A DNA stretch of 64,000 nucleotides, taken from contig NC_085135.1 in the NCBI RefSeq assembly GCF_030269925.1, positions 3,224,753 through 3,288,752 on the forward strand. Direction: 5' to 3'. Origin of the DNA: Bombyx mori (lineage: Eukaryota; Arthropoda; Insecta; Lepidoptera; Bombycidae). Below, one piece after another: positions 48,847-58,520 of this stretch. The position numbers were made by a program, and so were the translations under genes. Positions within the stretch are counted from its first letter, which is position 1; every line of letters begins with the position of its first letter. Under the pieces are notes generated by a model. That model did not search any database, was not told where the DNA came from, and worked only from the letters and a program-made list of their open reading frames with translations.

Positions 48847-51729
48847 ATGGCGTACATTAGTAGAATAAAACCCTTATCCGTAACAATAGGATTTTTTAAC
48901 GCTTACGGTCTCGCAAATCAACGTGATCAGGTTTGTGATTTTTTGCGTGACCATCAAATTGACATTTTCTTAGTGCAGGAGACCCTACTTAAGCCCGCGC
49001 GCCGTGACCCTAAAATCGCGAACTATAACATGGTCAGGAACGACAGGCTCTCTGCCCGTGGTGGTGGTACCGTTATTTACTATAGAAGAGCCCTGCATTA
49101 CGTCCCGCTCGATCCTCCCGCGCTCGCTAATATCGAAGCATCAGTGTGCCGAATCTCACTGACGGGACACGCGCCGATCGTTATCGCGTCCGTTTATCTT
49201 CCACCGGATAAGATCGTTCTAAGCAGTGATATTGAGGCGCTGCTCGGTATGGGGAGCTCTGTCATTCTGGCGGGCGACCTAAATTGTAAACACATCAGGT
49301 GGAACTCACACACCACAACCCCGAATGGCAGGCGGCTTGACGCGTTAGTCGATGATCTCGCCTTCGATATCGTCGCTCCGTTAACCCCGACTCACTATCC
49401 GCTAAATATCGCGCATCGCCCGGATATACTCGACATAGCGTTATTAAAAAACGTAACTCTGCGCTTACACTCGATCGAAGTAGTTTCAGAGTTAGATTCA
49501 GACCACCGTCCCGTCGTCATGAAGCTCGGTCGCGCTCCCGATTCCGTTCCCGTCACGAGGACTGTGGTGGATTGGCACACGCTGGGCATCAGCCTGGCTG
49601 AATCTGATCCACCATCGCTCCCGTTTAACCCGGACTCTACCCCGTCTCCTCAGGATACCGCTGAAGCCATAGACATCTTAACATCACACATCACCTCGAC
49701 ATTAGATAGGTCATCGAAACAAGTTGTAGCGGAGGACTTCCTTCACCGCTTCAAATTGTCCGACGATATTAGGGAACTCCTTAGAGCTAAGAACGCCTCG
49801 ATACGCGCCTACGACAGGTATCCTACCGCGGAAAATCGTATTCGAATGCGTGCCCTACAACGCGACGTAAAGTCTCGCATCGCCGAAGTCCGAGATGCCA
49901 GATGGTCTGATTTCTTAGAAGGACTCGCGCCCTCCCAAAGGTCTTACTACCGCTTAGCTCGTACTCTCAAATCGGATACGGTAGTAACTATGCCCCCCCT
50001 CGTAGGCCCCTCAGGCCGACTCGCGGCCTTTGATGATGACGAAAAAGCAGAGCTGCTGGCCGATACATTGCAAACCCAGTGCACGCCCAGCACTCAATCC
50101 GTGGACCCTGTTCATGTAGAATTAGTAGACAGTGAGGTAGAACGCAGAGCCTCCTTGCCACCCTCGGATGCGTTACCACCCGTCACCCCGATGGAAGTTA
50201 AAGACTTGATCAAAGACCTACGTCCTCGCAAGGCTCCCGGTTCCGACGGTATATCTAACCGCGTTATTAAACTTCTACCCGTCCAACTCATCGTGATGTT
50301 GGCATCTATTTTCAATGCCGCTATGGCGAACTGTATCTTTCCCGCGGTGTGGAAAGAAGCGGACGTTATCGGCATACATAAACCCGGTAAACCAAAAAAT
50401 CATCCGACGAGCTACCGCCCGATTAGCCTCCTCATGTCTCTAGGCAAACTGTATGAGCGTCTGCTCTACAAGCGCCTCAGAGATTTCGTCTCATCCAAGG
50501 GCATTCTCATCGATGAACAATTCGGATTCCGTACAAATCACTCATGCGTTCAACAGGTGCACCGCCTCACGGAGCACATTCTTGTGGGGCTTAATCGACC
50601 AAAACCGTTATACACGGGAGCTCTCTTCTTCGACGTCGCAAAAGCGTTCGACAAAGTCTGGCACAATGGTTTGATTTTCAAATTATTCAACATGGGCGTG
50701 CCGGATAGTCTCGTGCTCATCATACGGGACTTCTTGTCGAACCGCTCTTTTCGATATCGAGTCGAGGGAACCCGCTCCTCCCCACGACCTCTCACAGCTG
50801 GAGTCCCGCAAGGCTCTGTCCTCTCACCCCTCTTATTTAGCTTATTCGTCAACGATATTCCCCGGTCGCCGCCGACCCATTTAGCTTTATTCGCCGACGA
50901 CACGACTGTTTACTATTCTAGTAGAAATAAGTCCCTAATCGCGAAGAAGCTTCAGAGCGCAGCCCTAGCCCTAGGACAGTGGTTCCGAAAATGGCGCATA
51001 GACATCAACCCAGCGAAAAGTACTGCGGTGCTATTTCAGAGGGGAAGCTCCACACGGATTTCCTCCCGGATTAGGAGGAGGAATCTCACACCCCCGATTA
51101 CTCTCTTTACACAACCCATACCCTGGGCCAGGAAGGTCAAGTACCTGGGCGTTACCCTGGATGCATCGATGACATTCCGCCCGCATATAAAATCAGTCCG
51201 TGACCGTGCCGCGTTTATTCTCGGTAGACTCTACCCCATGATCTGTAAGCGGAGTAAAATGTCCCTTCGGAACAAGGTGACACTTTACAAAACTTGCATA
51301 AGGCCCGTCATGACTTACGCGAGTGTGGTGTTCGCTCACGCGGCCCGCACACACATAGACACCCTCCAATCCCTACAATCCCGCTTTTGCAGGTTAGCTG
51401 TCGGCGCTCCGTGGTTCGTGAGGAACGTTGACCTACACGACGACCTGGGCCTCGAATCAATTCGGAAATACATGAAGTCAGCGTCGGAACGATACTTCGA
51501 TAAGGCTATGCGTCATGATAATCGCCTTATCGTTGCCGCCGCTGACTACTCTCCGAATCCTGATCATGCAGGAGCCAGTCACCGTCGACGCCCTAGACAC
51601 GTCCTTACGGATCCATCAGATCCAATAACCTTTGCATTAGATGCCTTCAGCTCTAATACTAGGGGCAGGCTTAGGGACCCCGGTAACCGTACTCGTCGAA
51701 CTCGACAAAGAGGTCGACGTGCAACCTAA
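48847..51729 (+). CDS. Jockey C ORF2: endonuclease plus reverse transcriptase, intact
   Basis: 960 residues from ATG 48847. The endonuclease (about 1-225) nicks target DNA: GFFNAYGLANQRDQ, LVQETLLKPARRD, AGDLNCKHIRW near 140 and SDHRPVVM near 217. The RT copies the RNA at the nick: RKAPGSDGI, SYRPISLLMSLGKLYERL, QFGFRTNHSCVQQVHRL, DVAKAFDKVWHNG, GVPQGSVLSPLLFSLFVND and FADDTTVYYS near 680. The thumb and C-terminal helices are complete (YLGVTLDASMTFRPHIK). No stop or frameshift is present. Copies B and D carry the same protein with lesions, which makes this the reference copy here. Confidence 0.93.
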   Translation: MAYISRIKPLSVTIGFFNAYGLANQRDQVCDFLRDHQIDIFLVQETLLKPARRDPKIANYNMVRNDRLSARGGGTVIYYRRALHYVPLDPPALANIEASVCRISLTGHAPIVIASVYLPPDKIVLSSDIEALLGMGSSVILAGDLNCKHIRWNSHTTTPNGRRLDALVDDLAFDIVAPLTPTHYPLNIAHRPDILDIALLKNVTLRLHSIEVVSELDSDHRPVVMKLGRAPDSVPVTRTVVDWHTLGISLAESDPPSLPFNPDSTPSPQDTAEAIDILTSHITSTLDRSSKQVVAEDFLHRFKLSDDIRELLRAKNASIRAYDRYPTAENRIRMRALQRDVKSRIAEVRDARWSDFLEGLAPSQRSYYRLARTLKSDTVVTMPPLVGPSGRLAAFDDDEKAELLADTLQTQCTPSTQSVDPVHVELVDSEVERRASLPPSDALPPVTPMEVKDLIKDLRPRKAPGSDGISNRVIKLLPVQLIVMLASIFNAAMANCIFPAVWKEADVIGIHKPGKPKNHPTSYRPISLLMSLGKLYERLLYKRLRDFVSSKGILIDEQFGFRTNHSCVQQVHRLTEHILVGLNRPKPLYTGALFFDVAKAFDKVWHNGLIFKLFNMGVPDSLVLIIRDFLSNRSFRYRVEGTRSSPRPLTAGVPQGSVLSPLLFSLFVNDIPRSPPTHLALFADDTTVYYSSRNKSLIAKKLQSAALALGQWFRKWRIDINPAKSTAVLFQRGSSTRISSRIRRRNLTPPITLFTQPIPWARKVKYLGVTLDASMTFRPHIKSVRDRAAFILGRLYPMICKRSKMSLRNKVTLYKTCIRPVMTYASVVFAHAARTHIDTLQSLQSRFCRLAVGAPWFVRNVDLHDDLGLESIRKYMKSASERYFDKAMRHDNRLIVAAADYSPNPDHAGASHRRRPRHVLTDPSDPITFALDAFSSNTRGRLRDPGNRTRRTRQRGRRAT

Positions 51730-51974
51730 CCCATGCATCAGCCCGCTGAGTTTCTCGCCGGATCTTCTCAGCGGGTCGCGATTCCGATCCGGTAGTAGAT
51801 TCATTCGCGAAACAATTGCTCTTGAGTTGTTAGGTCTCCTTCGGAGGCGCTCGGGCAGTTGTTAGCAAATCCCACCCCTCTTGGCTGAGCCTTTGCTCGC
51901 CCACCTGTCCTGGTGAAACTGGAAAGGCCTTCGGGCCACCAGTAAACTTTCAATCATAAAAAAAAAAAAAAAAA
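51730..51974 (+). other. 3' UTR and poly(A) tail of Jockey C
   Basis: It contains CCGCTGAGTTTCTCGCCGGA, inverted CTTCGGAGGCGCTCG-type sequence and CACCAGTAAACTTTCAATC, then about 17 A. The same tail ends copy B and fragment E. This is the region the element's RT should recognise. Confidence 0.8.
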
Positions 51975-53260
51975 GCTATAGACATGACACGAGAAAATGC
52001 ACCGGGTGATATTTTTAAACCCATTGGTAATCTTTTCATTTCGTACTGACCCGTGTTTGTGGTAAACGCAGTTATTTTTCTACTGTTAGAGTCTAGATTC
52101 GTTTGATAATACGATTGCTGTAAATCTAAATGCGTAAAGTATATGGCACCTGATAAAGAGTCTAATATTTCCGTTATGTTTGGCAATGGAAATTTGTCTT
52201 CCTGTATAACATCGTTAATTTTTCGGTAGTCTATAACCAGCCTCCATTTCTTTTCATTTCCATTATATTTTTTTGGAACTAAAAGAATTGGGCTATTCCA
52301 ATCACTATTTGTCCTTTCGATTATGTCTTCATTTAACATTTTATTTATTTCCTTATCGATCACCGGTTTCGACGAATGTGGTAGTCTATAAGGTTTAACA
52401 TAAATTGGTTTTGTATTTGGTTTTAACTCGATCGACTGTGTCATTACATTTGTAGTGCCTAATTTATCGCCTTCTAAATAAAATATATCTGAGTATTTTA
52501 CACAAATACATTCGATTTGTTTACGTGTGTCTGCTTCTAAATGATTTAATTTTAAATTTTGTAATAATTTTTTTGTTCTGCTGACAGAATTACATGGTTC
52601 TGCGAAATTACATATATCATAGCCACATATAGATTGTAATTGTGGTGTAAATATTGGCAACTTCACATCGTTATCGTTTACATTTAATATCCGTACCGGT
52701 ATCTTACCGTTTTGTGGTTTAACTAAAATGCTTGCTAAGTATACATTTTTAGCTAACTCTTTTTGAACAACTAAATAATCATGGTTTGATTTTAGCGATG
52801 AATCTATTTTTATAAAATGAATTGACTCACTCCTAGCTGGTAAAGTTAAGTAAATACTGCTATTAGTACTTATATGTAACTTTATAATGCTACATTGTAA
52901 ATTCTTTTGTAAGGTTATTTGTCTCAATTGCAGGTCTATGATTGCATTATAATTTCTCAAGAAATCCGATCCGATTATACCGTCAGCACTGCACGGCATA
53001 TCGTTCAATACGTGGAATGTCTGGCGAAATAAGATACCATCGTGTGACTCTAAGTTTATCGTAGAGACGAAGTTTGAATTAATACTACCTGAAATACCTC
53101 TTATTACTGTGTCATTACAGTCTAATTTTGTATTATGGGGGATTTTATCTTTATGTATTACTGATAAACTTGCACCTGTGTCTAGTAGAAATGAACACAT
53201 TTGACCATCAATTTGAAATTGTAAAATTATTAATCCATCACATGTTAATATTTTATGCAC
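51975..53260 (-). pseudogene. Gypsy pol, 5' part (protease and RT fingers)
   Basis: The protease is near the start (SFLLDTGASLSVIHKDKIP; IIGSDFLRNYNAIIDL). A linker and the RT N-terminal half follow: PYRLPHSSKPVIDKEINKML, DWNSPILLVPKK, WRLVIDYRKINDVIQ, HLDLQQSYYQ and MKRLPMGLKISPGAFSRVM. There Jockey C interrupts it (target duplication 51975-51984). Removing Jockey C and one duplication copy keeps the frame with the 3' part. The frame overlaps the end of gag in the +1 frame and has no ATG near the overlap (a GTG at 53260), so pol probably needed frameshifting or reinitiation. Confidence 0.85.
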
Positions 53261-54419
53261 GAAAAAACTCAGTCGAATCTTGTTGCTGTTTATTGTTGTC
53301 CTCTATCGGAGTCGAGTAATTGTTATTTGAAAACATATACATATTTTGACGGTTTTGTGGTGGACCACGAAAATTACGATAGCCATTGAAACGACTCCTA
53401 CGACCTCGACCACGTTGATAATTCGTTGACTGGCCACGAAAATTGTGGAAATTATTGTTATTATTTCCTGTCATATAATTTTGACGACCATTTTGCCATC
53501 CATAGTTTCTTCGCTGCTGTCCTTGATCTCGATGAAAAAAATTGTTTCTTCTACCTCTAAACTTACCTCTTATATTCAGGATTGTACCTGATGACGTTGA
53601 CTGATCCGGCTCCTCGTCCTTGGCGGCCTGGACTGCCTCCTTCAGCTCGGTATAGTTACGGGCAGTGACTATGGTGCTTAAACGTCTATTTCCATCTGCA
53701 AACTTTTTAATAGCTAAGCTTTCGTTGATCGGTCTCAGAATTTCACATGCTTTAGGGTTCCCTTCGGCTTGTGAAATTGTGAGTTCCGTAAACAATTCCT
53801 CGATCTTATCACCATAATCTGATATAGACATTTCATTTTGGCGTATATTATTTAATTGTAATAACAAGGAATTAGCTGATTTCTTTGTCAATAAAAACTT
53901 TTTTATATCATTTATTAAATCTGAAATAGTATTGTAATTTGATTTCATTTTCAATTTAGCTGTTTTATTTAAACGGGTTTTCAAAATAAAAGAAATCAAC
54001 AAACTCTTGTTCTTTTCGTCTTTAAATATTTTATCCAACATCTCGACGCCTTCTATCATTCTTTCTACCGTTTCTTCTTTTCCATCTAAAATTGGAATTA
54101 AGCTCCCTACTTCTTTTAAGTCAAATCTTTCCGCCATTGTTCGCGATGTTTGTTCTAAACTTTTAATTCTGAACTCTAATATTTTATTAAAACATGTATT
54201 TATTTTATCGTCTAATATTTCTATGAAATAGCATGACAAGTCATCTGACAACTCGGGATTACTTATGGATATTATTTGTTTATATTTTGAATACAAATTT
54301 TTAGCTTCTTCTATTTTATCTAAACCTGATTTTTCTTGTCTTCGCTTAGGACCTAATTTTCTTAAACTAATTCTTATATGGTCTAGTTTTTCTAATATTT
54401 TGCTTATTTCTAGTTCCAT
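53253..54419 (-). CDS. Gypsy gag without zinc knuckle
   Basis: 388 residues from ATG 54419. The N-terminus is helical and coiled-coil-like (about 1-90). The capsid-like core has MAERFDLKEVGSLIP, the helices around LLISFILKTRLNK, SLLLQLNNIRQNEMSISDY and YTELKEAVQAAKDEE. The C-terminal quarter is Arg/Gly/Asn/Gln-rich (GKFRGRRNNFF, YQRGRGRRSRF) and replaces a zinc knuckle as RNA-binding tail. This is typical of the 17.6/297 branch of gypsy elements. The frame is intact. It overlaps pol at its 3' end. Confidence 0.8.
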   Translation of the reverse strand: MELEISKILEKLDHIRISLRKLGPKRRQEKSGLDKIEEAKNLYSKYKQIISISNPELSDDLSCYFIEILDDKINTCFNKILEFRIKSLEQTSRTMAERFDLKEVGSLIPILDGKEETVERMIEGVEMLDKIFKDEKNKSLLISFILKTRLNKTAKLKMKSNYNTISDLINDIKKFLLTKKSANSLLLQLNNIRQNEMSISDYGDKIEELFTELTISQAEGNPKACEILRPINESLAIKKFADGNRRLSTIVTARNYTELKEAVQAAKDEEPDQSTSSGTILNIRGKFRGRRNNFFHRDQGQQRRNYGWQNGRQNYMTGNNNNNFHNFRGQSTNYQRGRGRRSRFNGYRNFRGPPQNRQNMYMFSNNNYSTPIEDNNKQQQDSTEFFRA

Positions 54420-54563
54420 ATACCTATTTCACCGTTTATCTTCACTTTTACGTGGCACTTTTTTTTTTTTTGTTCACTACACTAATTCACTTATTCAGAT
54501 GGCAGCTTCCTCCTCTCCGGACGCCTTAGTCTGCTCACGCCTTGTCCATCTTGCTTGTACTCT

Positions 54564-54797
54564 CTAGAACATCTCATTGCGTATCTCCTTGCGCATCCAC
54601 TTTTTCATGCACTTTTTATAATTTTTAAGTATAATTATTAAAATCACCAGCCCGACGATGGTTACTAGGGTGCCTAATAGGATATTATTTGTGTGTATAT
54701 GATCTTCCCTGATTGCTGTTGCGCTATTTTCTCCAGCAGCCGCGTTTTGTGTTATAATGACTTCTTTTTCTTCTTGTTTTGAGTACGATTTTCCCAT
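54564..54797 (-). CDS. Small myristoylation/membrane ORF upstream of gag
   Basis: 77 residues from ATG 54797; a longer frame to 54935 lacks support. It begins MGKSYSKQ, a textbook N-myristoylation context (Gly2, Ser6, Lys7). A polar, Asn/Glu-rich stretch follows (about 9-38). Then comes one strong hydrophobic segment (ILLGTLVTIVGLVILIIIL, about 39-57), directly followed by a Lys/Arg-rich tail (KNYKKCMKKWMRKEIR). It lies between the primer site and gag, with 144 bases to the gag ATG. I recall similar small frames in insect gypsy elements but know of no assigned role. It could act in membrane targeting or budding; that is inference. Confidence 0.6.
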   Translation of the reverse strand: MGKSYSKQEEKEVIITQNAAAGENSATAIREDHIHTNNILLGTLVTIVGLVILIIILKNYKKCMKKWMRKEIRNEMF

Positions 54798-54879
54798 TTT
54801 ATTTCGTTTATATCGAACGGGTATTACGGTGCAAGTGCGTATATAACTGTGCAAGTACACGCGGCGATTTTTATCGCAC

Positions 54880-54897
54880 GACTGGCTAGGGTCGCCA
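54880..54897 (-). other. Primer-binding site of the split gypsy element
   Basis: On the minus strand the 18 bases after CACACCGCA begin TGGCGACCCTAGCC. The CA end followed by TGG fits an LTR/primer-site joint. The tRNA is not identified. Confidence 0.6.
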
Positions 54898-55003
54898 TGC
54901 GGTGTGCGGGGTTCGCGGGATATAATAAAATGCACGTCTTAATTGCCCAACGCTATATTTCTGACTGCCTTACTACTAACTTACACACTACTCTCTACAC
55001 TAA
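54898..55003 (-). repeat. Truncated 5' LTR (about 106 bp left)
   Basis: This is the stretch between the primer site and Jockey D. It ends CACACCGCA on the minus strand. U3 is missing and no second LTR is found in the window. Confidence 0.5.
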
Positions 55004-56090
55004 ACTCAGCGGGCTGATGCATGGGTTAGGTTGCACGTCGACCTCTTTGTCGAGTTCGACGAGTACGGTTACCGGGGTTCCTCAGCCTGCTCCTAGTGTT
55101 AGAGCTGAATGTATCTAATGCAAGAGTTATTGGATCTGATGGATCCGTAAGGACGTGTCTAGGGCGTCGACGGTGACTTGCTCCTGCGTGATCAGGATTC
55201 GGGGAGTAATCAGCGGCGGCAACGATAAGGCGATTATCATGACGCATAGCCTTATCGAAGTAACGTTCCGACACTGACTTCATGTGTTTGCGGATCGATT
55301 CGAGGCCCAGGTCGTCGTGTAGGTCGACGTTCCTCACGAACCACGGAGCCCCGACGGCTAACCTGCAAAAGCGAGACCTGCAAGATTGTAGGGATTGGAG
55401 GGTGTCTATGTGTGTGCGGGCCGCGTGAGCGAACACCACACTCGCGTAAGTCATGACGGGCCTTATGCAAGGTTTGTAAAGTGTCACCTTGTTCCGAAGG
55501 GACATTTTACTCCGCTTACAGATCATGGGATAGAGTCTGCCGAGAATAAATGCGGCACGGTCACGGACTGTTTTTATATGCGGGCAGAATGTCATGGATG
55601 CATCCAGAGTGACTCCCAGGTACTTGACCTTCCTGGTCCAGGGTATAGGTTGGCCGAAGAGGGTGATCGGGGGTGTGATATTTCTCCTCCTAATGCGGGA
55701 GGAAATAAGCGGTGAGTTTCCCCTTTGAAATAACACCGCTGTGCTTTTCGCTGGGTTGATGTCTATGCGCCATTTTCGGAACCACTGTCCGAGGGTTAAC
55801 GCTGCACTCTGGAGCTTACTCGCGATTAGGGACTTGTTTCTACTTGAGTAGTAAACGGTTGTGTCGTCAGCGAATAAGGCTAGCTGGGTCGGCGGCGACC
55901 GGGGAATATCATTGACAAATAAACTAAATAGGAGCGGAGAAAGAACGGAGCCTTGCGGGACTCCAGCCGTGAGTGGTCGCGGGGAGGAGCGGGTTCCCTC
56001 TACTCGATATCGAAAAGAGCGGTTAGACAAGAAGTCCCGTATGATGAGCACGAGACTGTCCGGTACGTCCATGTTGAAAAGTTTGAAAAT

Positions 56091-56655
56091 CAAACCGTTG
56101 TGCCAGACTTTGTCGAACGCTTTTGCGACGTCGAAGAAGAGGGCTCCCGTGTAGATCGGTTTTGGTCGGGTAAGAGTCGGTTTGGTCGGAGAATGTGCTC
56201 CGTGAGGCGGTGCACATGTTGTACGCATGAGTGATTTGCACGGAATCCGAACTGTTCATCGATGAGAATGCCCTTTGATGAGACGAAGTCTCTGAGGCGT
56301 TTGTAGAGCAGACGCTCATACAGATTGCCCAGAGACATGAGGAGGCTAATCGGGCGGTAACTCGTCGGATTATTTTTTGGTTTACCGGGTTTGTGTATGC
56401 CGATAACGTTCGCTTCTTTCCACACCGCGGGAAAGATACAGTTAGCCATAGCGGCATTGAAGATAGATGCCAACATCACGATGAGTTGGATGGGTAGAAG
56501 TTTAATAACGCGGTTAGATATACCATCGGAACCGGGAGCTTTGCGAGGACGTAGGTCTTTGATCAAGTCTTTAACTTCCATCGGGGTGACGGGTGGTAAC
56601 GCATCCAAGGGTGGCAAGGAGGCTCTGCGTTCTACCTCACTGTCTACTAATTCTA
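56091..56655. repeat. Tandem duplicate 1 in Jockey D ORF2
   Basis: 565 bp that match 56691-57247 (557 bp) with a few substitutions and a patch of difference near 56170-56200. The 35-bp spacer 56656-56690 contains CTATCAAA-type words repeated three times. Confidence 0.9.
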
Positions 56656-56690
56656 TCAAACCGTTCATCTTTCTATCAAATCTATCAAAT

Positions 56691-57247
56691 CAAACTGTTG
56701 TGCCAGACTTTGTCGAACGCTTTTGCAACGTCGAAGAAGAGGGCTCCCGTGTAGATCGGTTTTGGTCGGTTAAGTCCCGCGAGAATGTGCTCCGTGAGGC
56801 GGTGCACCTGTTGTACGCATGAGTGATTTGCACGGAATCCGAACTGTTCATCGATGAGAATGCCCTTTGATGAGACGAAGTCTCTGAGGCGTTTGTAGAG
56901 CAGACGCTCATACAGTTTGCCCAGAGACATGAGGAGGCTAATCGGGCGGTAACTCGTCGGATTATTTTTTGGTTTACCGGGTTTGTGAATGCCGATAACG
57001 TTCGCTTCTTTCCACACCGCGGGAAAGATACAGTTAGCCATAGCGGCATTGAAGATAGATGCCAACATCACGATGAGTTGGATGGGTAGAAGTTTAATAA
57101 CGCGGTTATATATACCATCGGAACCGGGAGCTTTGCGAGGACGTAGGTCTTTGATCAAGTCTTTAACTTCCATCGGGGTGACGGGTGGTAACGCATCCAA
57201 GGGTGGCAAGGAGGCTCTGCGTTCTACCTCACTGTCTACTAATTCTA
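56691..57247. repeat. Tandem duplicate 2 in Jockey D ORF2
   Basis: 557 bp, the partner of 56091-56655. This copy is in frame with the 5' part of ORF2. Confidence 0.9.
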
Positions 57248-58520
57248 CATGAACAGGGTCCACGGATTGAGTGCTGGGCGTGCACTGGGTTTGCAATCTA
57301 TCGGCCAGCAGCTCTGCTTTTTCGTCATCATCGAACGCCGCGAGTCGGCCTGAGGGGCCTACGAGGGGGGGCATAGCTACTACCGTATCCGATTTGAGAG
57401 TACGAGCTAAGCGGTAGTAAGACCTTTGAGAGGGCGCGAGTCCTTCTAAGAAATCAGACCATCTGGCATCTCGGACTTCGGCGATGCGAGACTTTACGTC
57501 GCGTTGTAGGGCACGCGTTCGAGTACGATTTTCCACGGTATGATACCTATCGTAGGCGCGGATCGAGGCGTTCTTAGCTCTAAGGAGTTCCCTAATATCG
57601 TCGGGCAATTTGAAGCGGTGAAAGAAGTCTACCGCCACAACTTGGTTCGATGACCTATCTAATGTCAAGGTGATGTGTGACGTTACGATGTCTATGGCTT
57701 CAGCGGTATCCTGAGGAGACGGGGTAGAGTCCGGGCTAAACGGGAGCGATGGTGGATCAGATTCAGCCAGGCTAATGCCCAGCGTGTGCCAATCCACCAC
57801 AGTCCTCGTGACGGGAACGGAATCGGGAGCGCGACCGAGCTTCATAATGACGGGACGGTGGTCTGAATCTAACTCTGAAACTACTTCGATCGAGTGTAAG
57901 CGCAGAGTTACGTTTTTTAATAACGCTATGTCGAGTATATCCGGGCGATGCGCGATATTTAGCGGGTAGTGAGTCGGGGTTAGCGGAGCGATGATATCGA
58001 AGGCGAGATCATCGACTAACGCGTCGAGCCGCCTGCCATTCGGGGCTGTGGTGTGTGAGTTCCACCTGATGTGTTTACAATTTAGGTCCCCCGCCAGAAT
58101 GACAGAGCTTCCCATGCCGAGTAGCGCCTCGATATCACTGCTTAGAACGATCTTATCCGGAGGAAGATAAACGGACGCGATAACGATCGGCGCGTGACCC
58201 GTCAGTGAGATTCGGCACACTGATGCTTCGATGTCAGCGAGCGCGGGAGGATCGAGCGGGACGCAATGCAGGGCTCTTCTATAGTAAATGACGGTACCAC
58301 CACCACGAGCAGTGAGTCTGTCGTTCCTAACCATGTTATAGTTCGCGATTTTAGGGTCGCGACGCGCGGGCTTGAGTAGGGTCTCCTGCACTAAGAAAAT
58401 GTCAATTTGATGGTCACGCAAAAAATCACAAACCTGATCACGTTGATTTGCGAGACCGTAAGCGTTAAAAACTCCTATCGTTACCGATAAGGGCTTTATT
58501 CTACTAATGTACGCCATTGA

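Larger units (their letters stand above)
46814..51974 (+). mobile_element. Jockey LINE copy C, full length and apparently intact
   Basis: 5,161 bp from CCATTTTTTCCGATAGAGG to a run of about 17 A (51958-51974). A 10-bp target duplication GCTATAGACA flanks it (46804-46813 and 51975-51984). It splits the pol gene of a minus-strand gypsy element. Both ORFs are open. This is the best candidate in the window for an active element. Confidence 0.95.
55026..58517 (-). pseudogene. Jockey D ORF2 with a duplicated RT segment
   Basis: From ATG 58517 the endonuclease and first half of RT are intact and very close to copy C, down to DVAKAFDKVWHNSLI, where a stop follows (56685). Then the segment from ELVDSEVERRASL to KAFDKVWHNGL is repeated (56655 to 56091), joined by a 35-bp filler. 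After it the RT finishes normally: GVPQGSVLSPLLF, FADDTTVYYS and the thumb, with a small insertion at LQSLQSCRSRF, ending at 55026. The first duplicate copy has additional changes near 56160-56200. The duplication destroys the reading frame. Confidence 0.9.
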
